Assembly: GCA_002280475.1 (NCBI GenBank)
Contig: NCEB01000008.1
Span: 53,165-117,164, forward strand
Reading direction: 5' to 3'
DNA length: 64,000 bases
Source of the DNA: Brevundimonas subvibrioides
GTDB lineage: Bacteria > Pseudomonadota > Alphaproteobacteria > Caulobacterales > Caulobacteraceae
This document shows, piece after piece, positions 1 through 8,494 of this stretch. A program made the position numbers and the translations under genes. Numbering within the stretch: the stretch's first letter is position 1; every line of letters starts with the position of its first letter. The notes under the pieces are model-generated. The model had not been told where the DNA came from, did no database searches, and saw nothing but the letters and a program-made list of their open reading frames with translations.

Positions 1-380
1 CAGGCGACCAGGGTCTGGCGTTGCGGGAAGACCTGGATGCGCATGCGGCGGACGCCGTGCCGCTCGACCAGCACCCGCTCGGCCGCCTCGACCATGCGAC
101 GGCCCAACCCCGCGGATTGGAGGGCCGGCGCCACCGACAGCATGCCGAAGTAGCCGACCCCGTCACCAAGGTGCTGGTGCTTCACGCAGGCCAGGGCGTC
201 GCCGTCCTTCCAGGCGACCAGAATTCCCTGGTCCTCGGCGGCGATGATCTCGGCCAGTTCCTCCGGATCGGTGCGCTGACCGTCCAGCAGGTCGGCCTCG
301 GTCCCGTCTTGTTCAACTGGATAATCTGGTATTCTAAGAGAATCACCAGAAACTGTTTTTGGAGAGCCCGCCCGGCCCAT
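1..380 (-). CDS. GNAT family N-acetyltransferase, partial at the window edge, with a replaced N-terminus
   Basis: The minus-strand frame is open from an ATG at 380 to the left edge of the window. From about residue 26 it reads like the GNAT fold: an EADLLDGQRTD segment, a strand ending in ILVAWKDGD, and the acetyl-CoA loop region SAGLGRRMVEAAERVL followed by RRMRIQVFPQR. Family members normally begin with an acceptor-binding helix ending in a GWTHEADLL-like stretch. Here that first part is absent, and about 25 unrelated residues encoded by an AT-rich stretch stand in its place. The ATG lies inside the 3' end of the upstream flavoenzyme gene. Substrate is unknown. The gene may be a non-functional remnant, because the fusion point coincides with truncation of its neighbour. 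Confidence 0.7.
   Translation of the reverse strand, partial: MGRAGSPKTVSGDSLRIPDYPVEQDGTEADLLDGQRTDPEELAEIIAAEDQGILVAWKDGDALACVKHQHLGDGVGYFGMLSVAPALQSAGLGRRMVEAAERVLVERHGVRRMRIQVFPQRQTLVA
324..351. repeat. AT-rich imperfect hairpin at a gene-gene junction
   Basis: A stretch markedly richer in A+T than its surroundings (about 308-362) holds an imperfect inverted repeat: arms TCTGGT-ATTCT and AGAAT-C-ACCAGA around an AAG loop, with one bulged base. On the plus strand a short T-run (356-360) follows, so it could form a terminator-like structure, but no plus-strand gene ends here. It sits exactly where the flavoenzyme loses its C-terminus and the acetyltransferase loses its N-terminus. This suggests a deletion or insertion scar; that origin is inference. 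Confidence 0.5.
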
Positions 381-1341
381 GCAGCTTGGGCCGGATGCCG
401 GCGTAATCGGGCGTCAACGTGCCTTCTGGCAGAGCCGGCCAGAAGCGGCGGATGTAGCGGGCGAAGTCCTCGGCCTTGGCCGGGTCGACGGAATAGTCCT
501 CGGTCTCGACATAGGTCAGGTCCGGTCCGAACACGGCCTGGCCGCCCAGGTCCTTTCGGTAGTGGGTGCCGAGCGCGCCCGGGATCGGGGGCGGATAGAT
601 CAGCCGTTCGAACGGGGCCTTGCCGCTCAAACGGAAATAGATGCCCTTGCCGAGGTGTCGGGTCGGAATCTGGTCGGCCGGAAATCCGTCGATCCGCGCC
701 GCGACGTCCTGCGCCTGAAGCCCCGGCGCGGTGACCAGCAGGCGGGTGGTCAGGACCGCGCTCCCCTCCCCGCCCGCGGTGATCCGGAACCCACCGCCCG
801 GCAGGGGCTCGGCGCGTTCGAACGGGGTGGCCACGACGACCGACCCGCCCGCGTCCTCGATCTCGCCTTGCAGGGCCAGCATGTAGTCGTGGCTGGCGAA
901 GATGCCGCTCTCGGGCGACAGCAGGGCGGCGTGGGCGTTCAGACCCGGCTCCAACGCCCGCGCGTGGGCCCCGGTCAGATGCTCCAGCCCCTCGACGTCG
1001 TTGGCCGTGGCCTGCTGGAAGATGGCCTCGATCCGTTCGACCTCGGACGCCTCCGTCGCCACGACCAGCTTGCCGCATTTGCGGTAATCGACCTTGTGGC
1101 TTTCGAGAAAGGCGTAGAGCGCGCGCCGACCCTCGACGCACAGCCGCGCCTTCAGCGAGCCGGTCGGATAGTAGAGCCCAGCGTGAATAACTTCGGAGTT
1201 GCGGCTGGAGACGCCCTGGCCGATGTGGTCGCCACTTTCCAGCACCAGCACCGTCAGCCCCCGCTTCGCCATCGCCCGCCCGCAGGCCAGGCCCACGGCC
1301 CCGGCCCCCACGACGGTCGCGTCGAAGTCGAAGGCGGTCAC
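343..1341 (-). CDS. FAD-dependent oxidoreductase, L-2-hydroxyglutarate oxidase (LhgO)-like, C-terminally truncated
   Basis: A DAO-family flavoenzyme expected to oxidise L-2-hydroxyglutarate or a similar 2-hydroxy acid and pass electrons to the quinone pool. The N-terminal Rossmann dinucleotide motif VVGAGAVGLACGRAMAKRG, an acidic ribose-binding residue (VLES, about 35) and the SSRNSEVIHAGLYYP segment typical of LhgO are present. Homologues continue for roughly 40 residues after the IRPKL-GPG motif near the C-terminus. This one reads GIRPKLHGPG and then ends abruptly in unrelated residues (LSKNSFW) encoded by the AT-rich junction. The last strand and helix of the FAD domain are therefore missing and function is doubtful. 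The gene overlaps the COQ10-like gene upstream by 4 nt (ATGA). Confidence 0.8.
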   Translation of the reverse strand: MTAFDFDATVVGAGAVGLACGRAMAKRGLTVLVLESGDHIGQGVSSRNSEVIHAGLYYPTGSLKARLCVEGRRALYAFLESHKVDYRKCGKLVVATEASEVERIEAIFQQATANDVEGLEHLTGAHARALEPGLNAHAALLSPESGIFASHDYMLALQGEIEDAGGSVVVATPFERAEPLPGGGFRITAGGEGSAVLTTRLLVTAPGLQAQDVAARIDGFPADQIPTRHLGKGIYFRLSGKAPFERLIYPPPIPGALGTHYRKDLGGQAVFGPDLTYVETEDYSVDPAKAEDFARYIRRFWPALPEGTLTPDYAGIRPKLHGPGGLSKNSFW

Positions 1342-1793
1342 GACGGCGGGCCGTAACGCCGTTTCGCCTCGGCCTCGAAACTGGCGATCAGCAGGGACAC
1401 GGCGCGGTCGAAATTGGCCTGGAGCGCGGCGTTCAGCAGGGGCGACTTGAAGGCGAAGTCGATGACGAACTCCAGCCGGGTCCCCTCGGGCACCGCCTTG
1501 AAGTCCCAGCGGTTCTTCAGGTGCCGGAACGGGCCGCGCAACAGGCCGACCTCGACAGACGGCGCATTGGTGTCATGGCGGACCCAGGTCGAGAACCGCT
1601 CCTTCAGGAAAGAGAAGCCGACCGCGGCCTCGGCGTCCATCAGCAAGACGCCCGAGGCCTCCTCGCGGCGGTTCCACACGCGCATGGCGTTCACCCACTT
1701 CACGAAGCGCGGATAGGCCTCCACGTCCGCGACGAGCTCGGCGAGCTGGTGCGGCGCATAGGGCAGGATGCGGGTGACACGGTGAACGGCCAA
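1338..1793 (-). CDS. COQ10/RatA-type START-domain protein (ubiquinone-binding)
   Basis: A 151-residue single-domain START/polyketide-cyclase protein. The opening HRVTRILPYAPHQLAELVADVEAYPRFVKWV is the hallmark of the COQ10/RatA family, and the C-terminal helix NFDRAVSLLIASFEAEA closes the lipid pocket. Relatives bind ubiquinone and help its delivery to the respiratory chain; in enterobacteria the same family is called RatA. The start appears to be a TTG 7 nt after the lipA stop codon, which implies translational coupling within a lipA-coq10 operon. The downstream flavoenzyme overlaps it by 4 nt. A quinone role fits the coq4 and ubiX genes elsewhere in the window. Confidence 0.85.
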   Translation of the reverse strand: MAVHRVTRILPYAPHQLAELVADVEAYPRFVKWVNAMRVWNRREEASGVLLMDAEAAVGFSFLKERFSTWVRHDTNAPSVEVGLLRGPFRHLKNRWDFKAVPEGTRLEFVIDFAFKSPLLNAALQANFDRAVSLLIASFEAEAKRRYGPPS

Positions 1794-1800
1794 GCGGAAA

Positions 1801-2763
1801 TCAGCGTCCGGTGCTGGCCAGTCGCGCCGCCTTCAGTCGGGCGAAGTCGTCGCCGGCGTGGTGCGAGGACCGTGTCAGGGGCGAGGCCGAAACCATCAGG
1901 AACCCCTTGGCCCGGGCGATCGCCTCATAGGCCTTGAACTCTTCCGGCGTCACGAAGCGGTCGATGGCGGCGTGCTTGCGGGTAGGCTGGAGGTACTGGC
2001 CGATGGTGATGAAATCGACACCGGCCGAGCGCATGTCGTCCATCACCTGCATGACCTCTTCCTTGGTCTCGCCCAGGCCGACCATGATGCCGGACTTGGT
2101 GAACTGGTTGGGGTCGCGCTCCTTGACCATCTGCAGCAGACGCAGCGAGTGGAAGTAGCGGGCCCCGGGCCGGATCTTCAGATACAGGCGCGGCACGGTT
2201 TCCAGGTTGTGGTTGAAGACGTCGGGGGTGGCGTCGATCACGACCTCGGCCGCGCCGTCCTTGCGCAGGAAGTCGGGCGTCAGGATCTCGATCGTGGTGC
2301 GAGGGGCCTGACGACGAATCTCGCGCACGACCTCGGCGAAATGGGCCGCGCCTCCGTCGGCCACGTCATCGCGGTCGACCGATGTGATGACGACGTGGTT
2401 CAGACCCAGTTGCGCCACCGCCAGACCGACCTTGGCAGGCTCTTCCGGATCGAGCGGCTGGGGCAGGCCCGTCTTGACGTTGCAGAAGGCGCAGGCCCGG
2501 GTGCAGGTGTCGCCCATGATCATCAGGGTGGCGTGCTTCTGGCTCCAGCACTCCCCGATGTTGGGACAGGCGGCTTCCTCGCAGACGGTGACCAGTCCCT
2601 TGGAGCGGACGATCTCGCGCGTGGCGTTGTACTGACCCGAGCCCGGTGCCTTGACGCGCAGCCAGTCTGGCTTGCGCAGGACGGCTGTTTCTGGCCGGTT
2701 CTGCTTCTCCGGATGACGCAGTTCGGCCGGGGTTCGGGTCAGGGTATCGATGAGGGTGACCAT
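1801..2763 (-). CDS. lipA: lipoyl synthase
   Basis: Radical-SAM enzyme that inserts two sulfurs into octanoyl groups on E2 and GcvH proteins to make lipoate. The protein is 320 residues, normal for the family. It carries the auxiliary-cluster cysteine motif [12 protein letters not shown] (about residues 61-72) and the radical-SAM motif CTRACAFC (about 87-94). The start is ATG (MVTLIDTL). It is the first gene of a leftward operon with the COQ10-like gene, and it is divergent from the acyl ligase. The roughly 190-bp divergent spacer (2764-2953) should hold both promoters; I see no clear operator in it. Confidence 0.97.
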   Translation of the reverse strand: MVTLIDTLTRTPAELRHPEKQNRPETAVLRKPDWLRVKAPGSGQYNATREIVRSKGLVTVCEEAACPNIGECWSQKHATLMIMGDTCTRACAFCNVKTGLPQPLDPEEPAKVGLAVAQLGLNHVVITSVDRDDVADGGAAHFAEVVREIRRQAPRTTIEILTPDFLRKDGAAEVVIDATPDVFNHNLETVPRLYLKIRPGARYFHSLRLLQMVKERDPNQFTKSGIMVGLGETKEEVMQVMDDMRSAGVDFITIGQYLQPTRKHAAIDRFVTPEEFKAYEAIARAKGFLMVSASPLTRSSHHAGDDFARLKAARLASTGR

Positions 2764-2953
2764 CGAGGCGGGCCGGGCTCCGGAGACTGAAGCCGGTATG
2801 TCGTCCTTCCGTCTCCGGATGGCAAGTCACGGCCTGCTTCAGCGCCTTTCGGTTCACGCGACGTAACGCATCTTTTCATCGCGGCGAGGCTTAACTAGGT
2901 TGCCGCCCCTGACAGCGAGGGGGCGGTTCAATGCCTCCCGGAGGAGACGCGTA

Positions 2954-4510
2954 TTGTTTCGGCCTGGTCTTGACCCTTCGGCGGGAGAAGAATCGCTCTT
3001 CGACGCCCTGATCGCGGCGCGCGCCAAGTTCGGCGACAAGGAGATCGTCGAGGATCAGGACAGGAAACCCCTGACCTATACCGGCCTGATCCGCGCCGCC
3101 TTCGTTCTGGGGCGCAAGATCGCGGCGATGACCCAGCCTGCTGAGCGCGTCGGGATCCTTCTGCCGTCGTCCATGGGCGTGGTGGTGACCTTCTTTGGCC
3201 TGCACGCCTTCGGGCGGGTGCCGGTGATGCTGAACTTCACCTCGGGCGAGCGGAACCTGAAAGCGGCGATCCAGGCGGCCGGGGTCAAGCGCATCCTGTG
3301 CGCCCGCCGCTTCGTCGAACAGGCCAAGATCGACGACCTGATCGCTGAACTGGCCCAGCACGCCGAGATCGTCTGGCTGGACGACATCCGCGCCACGATC
3401 GGCATCCAGGACAAGCTGTTCGGCCTGATGGCGGGGCTGATGCCCGGCCGCTTCCGGGTCAAGACCCGGCCCGACGATCCGGGCGTGGTGCTGTTCACAT
3501 CCGGCAGCTTCGGCGCGCCCAAGGGGGTGCAGCTGAGCCAGAAGAATCTGGTGGCCAATGCGCGTCAGGTGGCGACCCACATTCCGCTCGACCCGAACTG
3601 GGTGATGTTCAATCCCCTGCCGACCTTCCATTGCTTCGGCCTGACCGGCGGGGTCGTCCTGCCGCTGCTGAACGGGCTGAAGGCGTTCCAGTATCCCTCG
3701 CCCCTGCACGGCAAGCAGATCGTCGCCCTGCTGGCCGAGGTGAACACCTCGATCCTGTTCGCCACCGACACCTTCCTGAACCAGTGGGCCCGGGTTGCGG
3801 CCCCCGACGACTTCCGCACGGTGCAGTTCGTCGTTGCCGGGGCCGAGCGCGTGCGCGACGAGACCCATCATCTGTTCAACACCAAGTTCGGCGGCGTGAA
3901 GCTGCTGGAGGGGTATGGCGCGACCGAGGCCGCGCCGGTCGTTGCGGTCAACCACCCGGACCGCAATCGCCCGGGGACCGTCGGTCAGCTGCTGCCCGGC
4001 ATGGAAGCGCGGCTGGAGGCCGTCGACGGCATCGCCGAGGGCAAGCGCCTGTATCTGCGGGGACCCAACGTCATGCGGGGCTATATGTCCCCCGAGGATC
4101 CGACGAAGATCGAGCCGCTGGACGGCGGCTGGCACGACACCGGCGACATCGTCGACCTGGACCCCGAGGGCTACATTTCCATCCTCGGCCGGGTGAAGCG
4201 GTTCGCCAAGATCGGTGGCGAGATGGTCTCGCTGAGCGCCGTCGAGGGACTGGTCAGCGCGGTGTGGCCTGACGTCCGCCATGCCGTGATCTCGATCGCC
4301 GACGCCAGGAAGGGCGAGAAGCTGGTCCTGGTAACCGAGCGCGGCGACGCCGACGTCGGCCGCATCGCCGAATGGGCCCGAGAACACGGCGCACCGGAGC
4401 TGGCCGTGCCCAAGAAGATCGTCAAGGTGCGCGAATTGCCGGTGCTGGGCACAGGCAAGACCGACTACGTCGCCATCCAGACCCTGGTGGACGTGGCCGA
4501 GGCGGCCTGA
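2954..4510 (+). CDS. AMP-binding acyl-CoA/acyl-ACP ligase
   Basis: Member of the adenylate-forming (ANL) superfamily, activating a fatty acid as acyl-AMP and transferring it to CoA or ACP. Visible motifs are the P-loop-like VLFTSGSFGAPKGV, the A5 motif GYGATEAAPVV, the A7 motif WHDTGDIVDLD and the C-terminal hinge ILGRVKRFAKIGGEMVSL. The catalytic lysine region GTGKTDY lies near the end. It most resembles the ligase half of Aas-type proteins without the acyltransferase half. The frame opens at a TTG at 2900, but a GGAGGAG ribosome-binding site sits 7 nt before a TTG at 2954 (MFRPGLDP), so I prefer that start. It stands alone, divergent from lipA. Chain-length preference cannot be read. Confidence 0.88.
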   Translation: MFRPGLDPSAGEESLFDALIAARAKFGDKEIVEDQDRKPLTYTGLIRAAFVLGRKIAAMTQPAERVGILLPSSMGVVVTFFGLHAFGRVPVMLNFTSGERNLKAAIQAAGVKRILCARRFVEQAKIDDLIAELAQHAEIVWLDDIRATIGIQDKLFGLMAGLMPGRFRVKTRPDDPGVVLFTSGSFGAPKGVQLSQKNLVANARQVATHIPLDPNWVMFNPLPTFHCFGLTGGVVLPLLNGLKAFQYPSPLHGKQIVALLAEVNTSILFATDTFLNQWARVAAPDDFRTVQFVVAGAERVRDETHHLFNTKFGGVKLLEGYGATEAAPVVAVNHPDRNRPGTVGQLLPGMEARLEAVDGIAEGKRLYLRGPNVMRGYMSPEDPTKIEPLDGGWHDTGDIVDLDPEGYISILGRVKRFAKIGGEMVSLSAVEGLVSAVWPDVRHAVISIADARKGEKLVLVTERGDADVGRIAEWAREHGAPELAVPKKIVKVRELPVLGTGKTDYVAIQTLVDVAEAA

Positions 4511-4572
4511 GCCGTCGCGCTTGATCTGGAAGCGTCGTCGTCGCAGGCTCTCCGCTCAACAAGGGGGAAGTC

Positions 4573-4968
4573 ATGTTCGAGTCCTTTGAGCGTCATCGTC
4601 CGCTGGCCTTGTCGGGTCTCCGGATCATCTCTGGCCTGATGTTTCTGCAACACGGAACCCAGAAGGTCTTCAGCTTTCCGGCACCGGCGCGAGGGCCATT
4701 CGAGCTGATGAGCCAGATCGGCATCGGCGGAGTGCTGGAGCTGGTCGGGGGCGCGCTGTTGGTCCTCGGCCTGTTCACCCGACCGGTCGCCTTCGTCATG
4801 TCTGGAATGATGGCCGTGGCCTATTTCCAGTTCCACGCCCTGTCCGGCGGCCTCTATCCGATGGTCAACGGCGGCGAGTTGGCGGCCTTGTATTGCTGGG
4901 TCTTCCTCTACCTCTTCTTCGCTGGCCCGGGGTCGGTGGCGGTGGACACGATGCTGAAAAACAAGTGA
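4573..4968 (+). CDS. DoxX family membrane protein
   Basis: A 131-residue protein with four predicted membrane helices (around residues 13-30, 52-72, 75-95 and 103-122). The RIISGLMFLQHGTQKVF opening and the LELVGGALLVLGLFTRPVA segment are typical of the DoxX family. Members are inner-membrane proteins often associated with quinone or thiol redox reactions, but the activity of most is undefined. The ATG is preceded by AAGGGGGAAG, a good ribosome-binding site. It converges on the quinone reductase wrbA; a redox link is possible but not shown. Confidence 0.9.
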   Translation: MFESFERHRPLALSGLRIISGLMFLQHGTQKVFSFPAPARGPFELMSQIGIGGVLELVGGALLVLGLFTRPVAFVMSGMMAVAYFQFHALSGGLYPMVNGGELAALYCWVFLYLFFAGPGSVAVDTMLKNK

Positions 4969-4974
4969 GCGATG

Positions 4975-4996
4975 GCGGCGGCGGAACCGCCGCCGC
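4975..4996. terminator. strong GC hairpin between convergent doxX and wrbA
   Basis: Two perfectly complementary 10-nt arms (GCGGCGGCGG and CCGCCGCCGC) flank an AA. They lie 6 nt after the doxX stop and about 10 nt after the wrbA stop on the other strand. No T-run follows on either side, so it would be a weak intrinsic terminator or an mRNA 3'-end stabiliser serving both genes. Confidence 0.55.
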
Positions 4997-5005
4997 GCTC
5001 CGCTA

Positions 5006-5608
5006 TCAGGCCTTCAGCTTCTTCGCCAGGCCGGCGATGTATTCGCCCTGGTGCCGCGCGCCGGCCAGTTCGTTGGCGCTCGGCTGGCGCGAGCCGTCGC
5101 CGCCGGTGATGGTCGTCGCGCCATAGGGTGAGCCGCCCGAGATCTCCTCCAGCGTCATCTGGCCCTGAAAGGCGTAAGGCAGGCCCGCGACCACCATGCC
5201 GTGGTGCAGCAGGGTCTGGATCAGACCGATCAGCGTCGTCTCATTGCCGCCGTGCTGGGTCGCTGACGAGGTGAAGGCACCGCCCACCTTGCCGACCAGC
5301 TTGCCCTGGAACCAGACGCCGCCGGTCTGGTCCCAGAAGTTCCGCATCTGTCCCGCAGCCGTGCCGAAGCGAGTGCCGGCCCCGACGATGATGGCGTCGT
5401 AATGTTCCAGGTCTTCAGGCTTGGCAATCGGGGCCTTCTGGTCGAGCTTGTAGTGCGACTGGATGGCCAGGTCCTCGGGCACGGTTTCCAGAACGCGCTT
5501 GATGTCGACCTCGATGCCTTCGACCGAACGCGCGCCCTCGGCGACGGCCTCGGCCATCTGTTCGATGTGGCCGTAGGTCGAATGATAGAGAACCAGCACC
5601 TTGGTCAT
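5006..5608 (-). CDS. wrbA: NAD(P)H:quinone oxidoreductase, WrbA type
   Basis: Flavodoxin-fold FMN enzyme that reduces quinones by two electrons and avoids semiquinone formation. The FMN phosphate loop [12 protein letters not shown] lies at residues 8-19, the [25 protein letters not shown] segment in the middle, and [14 protein letters not shown] contributes the isoalloxazine site. The length of 200 residues is normal for WrbA. The frame extends 24 codons upstream, but an AGGAG 5 nt before the ATG at 5608 (MTKVLVLY) fixes the start. It converges with doxX. Confidence 0.96.
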   Translation of the reverse strand: MTKVLVLYHSTYGHIEQMAEAVAEGARSVEGIEVDIKRVLETVPEDLAIQSHYKLDQKAPIAKPEDLEHYDAIIVGAGTRFGTAAGQMRNFWDQTGGVWFQGKLVGKVGGAFTSSATQHGGNETTLIGLIQTLLHHGMVVAGLPYAFQGQMTLEEISGGSPYGATTITGGDGSRQPSANELAGARHQGEYIAGLAKKLKA

Positions 5609-5686
5609 GGAACGCTCCTGTGGGTTGGACGAGTCTGCAACAGCTGAAGTGTCAGATGTAGCGAGCAGGCGTGAACGCACAAGGGG

Positions 5687-6151
5687 TCAGGCTGCGATAT
5701 CTCGTCTGATCGGGCAGAGCTGACCATAGAAGTCGGCGTCATCCGGTGTGCGCTGACCCCTCGCGGCGCGGAAGCGGTGCTCTACCGCCATCGCCTGCTG
5801 CTCGATGTTCAACACCTCCCATCCACACCGGTTCACGGGATAGGCATAGGCGCGAGAACCGTCGCCGGCGCGCAACTTTCCGGTCAGCAGGTTGATCCCG
5901 CTCTGAGCCTGCCAGACGTGGACCATCTCGTGGATCAGGACGGCCTGGAGCGACAGCGGTGCGACGGTGAAATCGTCGGGCAACCCCCTGCCCGGCCAGC
6001 AGATCCAGCTTCGCCCGAACCAGACGCCGGGCACAAAGGCGCGGTCGAGCGGCCACGGCATGGACATGAGCCGGACCGTGTCCAAGTGCACGGCCCCGCC
6101 GAACTCGGACCGGATCAGGCGGCGCTCGCCCTCGGTCAGGGACCGGATCAC
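5687..6151 (-). CDS. HExxH-containing putative metallopeptidase ('Vgr-related' protein)
   Basis: A 154-residue protein with an HEMVHVWQ motif (HExxH zinc ligands plus a following WQ) in the middle, in the context LQAVLIHEMVHVWQAQSG. No signal peptide is visible. It resembles short Caulobacterales proteins named Vgr-related; peptidase activity is inferred only from HExxH. I choose the GTG at 6151, because it overlaps the upstream TGA as GTGA, the usual sign of translational coupling to the D,D-carboxypeptidase-like gene. An in-frame start further upstream would overlap that gene much more. The pairing suggests a shared cell-wall or envelope task. Confidence 0.65.
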   Translation of the reverse strand: MIRSLTEGERRLIRSEFGGAVHLDTVRLMSMPWPLDRAFVPGVWFGRSWICWPGRGLPDDFTVAPLSLQAVLIHEMVHVWQAQSGINLLTGKLRAGDGSRAYAYPVNRCGWEVLNIEQQAMAVEHRFRAARGQRTPDDADFYGQLCPIRRDIAA

Positions 6152-7023
6152 TCCGAGATCAGGGTGGTGCCGTTCGGGTCGACCCACTCCCAATGCCAGG
6201 GCTCATACAGGTACGGCACAAAGCCGAAGCGGCCGGCGTTCTTCACCAGCCAGCGATAGGTCGCGCCCTGGGTCATGTGCAGTCGGCTGTCGGGGTTGGT
6301 GTTGTCCACGCCCATGTCGAACAGCTGACCGACATACAGATCGACGGCCGTGCCCGTGCGGTGGGCGGAGCAGACGGCGCGGCGCAGGCCGTCGCAGTTG
6401 CCCTGGGCGGCGCAGCGGGCGGCGTCGGCCTCGGGGTCGCGGAAGCCGGAGAAGATCTGCAGCAGCTCGCGGTCGGCGTCGATCTCGGGCACCTCGGCGC
6501 GGGCGGCGACGACCATGCGGCGATAGGCGTCCAGCACGTCGCGGCGAAGCAGCCGGGTCAGCCGATCGGCGTGCTCCTCCTCCTCGACCAGATAGCCCAG
6601 CATGCGCAGCGGCGGGGGGTTGGGGCATTCGTCGCGCAGGCGGGCCATGATGAAGGGCCGCCGTTCCTGGAGCACGCCGCGCAGCACCTCGAACGTCGCC
6701 GGGTCGAACACGCCGGTCGCCGGCAGGGCGTAACGAGCCTGAAACCGGGACAGCGCCTCGGCGAAGTCGGGCGAACCGGCCTGGCAGTCGGTGCCCAGCT
6801 CCTTCTGAAGCAAGGGCACATAGGTCACCCAGCCCCATTCGGGTCCGGCGAAGGGGGCCCATTCGAGGGTGTAGACGGAGACGGCGTTGGCCAGTCCGGC
6901 CCCGGCGAAAGCCCTTTCATGGACGTCGCACTGGGGCGTCCAGGCACCCTGAGCGTCCGCCCGGCCCGGCGTGAGCCAGACCAGGACCGTCGCCACGATG
7001 ATCGCGAGCATCCCCAACCGCAT
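6148..7023 (-). CDS. secreted M15 (VanY-type) D-alanyl-D-alanine carboxypeptidase
   Basis: A 291-residue exported protein. Residues 1-24 form a signal peptide (hydrophobic LAIIVATVLVWLTPG, then an ADAQG cleavage region). A region around 75-125 looks like a peptidoglycan-binding helix domain (FAEALSRFQARYALPATGVFDP). The C-terminal catalytic domain carries the paired zinc-ligand motifs of the M15 family, SAHRTGTAVDLY (about 223-234) and EPWHWEW (about 275-281). It should trim the terminal D-Ala from peptidoglycan stem peptides in the periplasm. Its stop overlaps the start of the HExxH gene. It is divergent from the GPH transporter. Confidence 0.85.
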   Translation of the reverse strand: MRLGMLAIIVATVLVWLTPGRADAQGAWTPQCDVHERAFAGAGLANAVSVYTLEWAPFAGPEWGWVTYVPLLQKELGTDCQAGSPDFAEALSRFQARYALPATGVFDPATFEVLRGVLQERRPFIMARLRDECPNPPPLRMLGYLVEEEEHADRLTRLLRRDVLDAYRRMVVAARAEVPEIDADRELLQIFSGFRDPEADAARCAAQGNCDGLRRAVCSAHRTGTAVDLYVGQLFDMGVDNTNPDSRLHMTQGATYRWLVKNAGRFGFVPYLYEPWHWEWVDPNGTTLISE

Positions 7024-7135
7024 GACCGCAGGAAGCCTGACCGTCGCGGCGCAAGCAAGGCCCCTCTTCCGCCGTCGTCAAAACTGGCATGGTCGCGGTC
7101 TTCGCCGACTCGCACCGGCACCTGCGGAACCGTGC

Positions 7136-8494
7136 ATGACCGACGCTTCTCCTCCCGCGCCCGCCCGGCGATCCAACGCCACGCTGGCGGCCTTCGCGGC
7201 CAGTTGCCTGCCCTATGCGGCGCTGGGCCTGCCGGTCTACGTCACCCTGCCCGAGTTCTACGCCAGCCATGTGGGGGTCAGCCTGTCGGCGGTCAGCCTG
7301 ATCTTCCTGATCGTGCGCCTGGCCGACATCGTGGTCGATCCGCTGCTGGGGGTCATCATCGATCGCACCTCGACCAAGTGGGGCCGGTATCGGGTGTGGA
7401 TGGCCATTGGCGCGCCGATCCTGATGGGGTCGGTGGCCATGCTGTTCTTCGTGGGGCAAGGGGCCGGGGCGACGCACCTCGCGGTCTGGCTGGTGGTCAT
7501 GTACCTGGGATACTCGATCAGCCTGCTCAGCCAGATGAGCTGGGCGGCGGTGCTGTCGAGCGACTATGACCAGCGGTCGCGAATCTACGGCTTCTGGCAG
7601 GTGGCGAACATCCTGGGGGTGCTGGCCGTGCTGCTGATCCCGGTGGGTGCCCAGGCGATGGGGTATTCCTACGTCGAGGCCGTGCGGATGCAGGGCGGGT
7701 TCATCGTCGGTCTGCTGCCGATCGCTCTGCTGGTCACCTTCCTGTTCACGCCGGAGCCGCGGAACGCGACGCCGCCGGCGCACGGGGGGCTGGGCGCGAC
7801 CCTGGCCCTGATCGCCAAGCCGGTGCTGCGTCGGCTGCTGCTGTCGGACCTGCTGCTGGGAGCGGCGCGGGGGCTGATCGGGGTGCTGTTCTTCTACTTC
7901 TTCGAGCAGGCGCGGGGGTTCGAGCGGGACCAGACGTCGATCCTGCTGCTGGTCTATTTCGTGGCGGGGCTGGTCGGGGCACCGGTCTGGGCGTGGCTGG
8001 CGACGCGGATGGGCAAGCATCAGGCGCTGGCGGTGGCTTCCGTCTATTTCGCGGTCAGTTTCGGGGCGGCGACGCTGCTGGTTCCGGCGGGGAACTTCCC
8101 GGCGGCGGTTGCGGCCATCTTCGCCACCGGGCTGGCGTTCGGGGCGGCCGACCTGCTGCTGCGGGCCATGATGGCGGATGCGTCCGACGTCATCCGGCTG
8201 GAGGCCGACGCCGACCGGACGGGGCTGCTGTTCTCGATCCTGAACGCGACGTCCAAGCTGGGTTATGCCTTCTCCGTCGGGGCCTTTGCTGTGCTGGAGT
8301 GGATCGGCTTCGATCCGGAGCCCGGCGCGGTCAACGACCCCGGCGTGATCCTGGGGCTGCAGTGGCTGTTCATCGCCGCGCCGGTGGCGCTGCTGCTGAT
8401 CTCGGCCGTGGTGCTGAGGCTCTATCCCCTGACGCCCGAGGCCCATGCCGAGGTCCGGGCCAAGCTGGCGGCGCGGGATGGAGCGTCCGCATGA
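7136..8494 (+). CDS. GPH/MFS-type sugar:cation symporter family transporter
   Basis: A 452-residue inner-membrane protein with about 12 hydrophobic segments. The PYAALGLPVYVTLPEFY first helix, the loop motif DPLLGVIIDRTSTKWGRYRVWM and the central EPRN loop are typical of the glycoside-pentoside-hexuronide:cation symporter branch (MFS_2). The substrate is unknown. The chosen ATG at 7136 starts MTDASPPA; the frame is open further upstream but would run into the divergent carboxypeptidase. Its stop overlaps the mazG start (ATGA), so the two are co-translated, although a functional link is not obvious. Confidence 0.87.
   Translation: MTDASPPAPARRSNATLAAFAASCLPYAALGLPVYVTLPEFYASHVGVSLSAVSLIFLIVRLADIVVDPLLGVIIDRTSTKWGRYRVWMAIGAPILMGSVAMLFFVGQGAGATHLAVWLVVMYLGYSISLLSQMSWAAVLSSDYDQRSRIYGFWQVANILGVLAVLLIPVGAQAMGYSYVEAVRMQGGFIVGLLPIALLVTFLFTPEPRNATPPAHGGLGATLALIAKPVLRRLLLSDLLLGAARGLIGVLFFYFFEQARGFERDQTSILLLVYFVAGLVGAPVWAWLATRMGKHQALAVASVYFAVSFGAATLLVPAGNFPAAVAAIFATGLAFGAADLLLRAMMADASDVIRLEADADRTGLLFSILNATSKLGYAFSVGAFAVLEWIGFDPEPGAVNDPGVILGLQWLFIAAPVALLLISAVVLRLYPLTPEAHAEVRAKLAARDGASA

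Noticed and set aside
305..365. Possible integron attC site at the left-edge junction
   Set aside because: The hairpin lacks the RYYYAAC/GTTRRRY simple-site pairs, and no cassette structure or integron integrase is seen.
2366..2857. Frame of 163 codons overlapping lipA
   Set aside because: It lies in another frame of the conserved lipA sequence, and its product is a low-complexity Arg/His/Gly mix.
6917..8446. 509-codon minus-strand frame opposite the GPH transporter
   Set aside because: The product is Arg/Gln/Asp/His-rich, typical of antisense to a hydrophobic protein in GC-rich DNA; the sense frame has clear transporter motifs.
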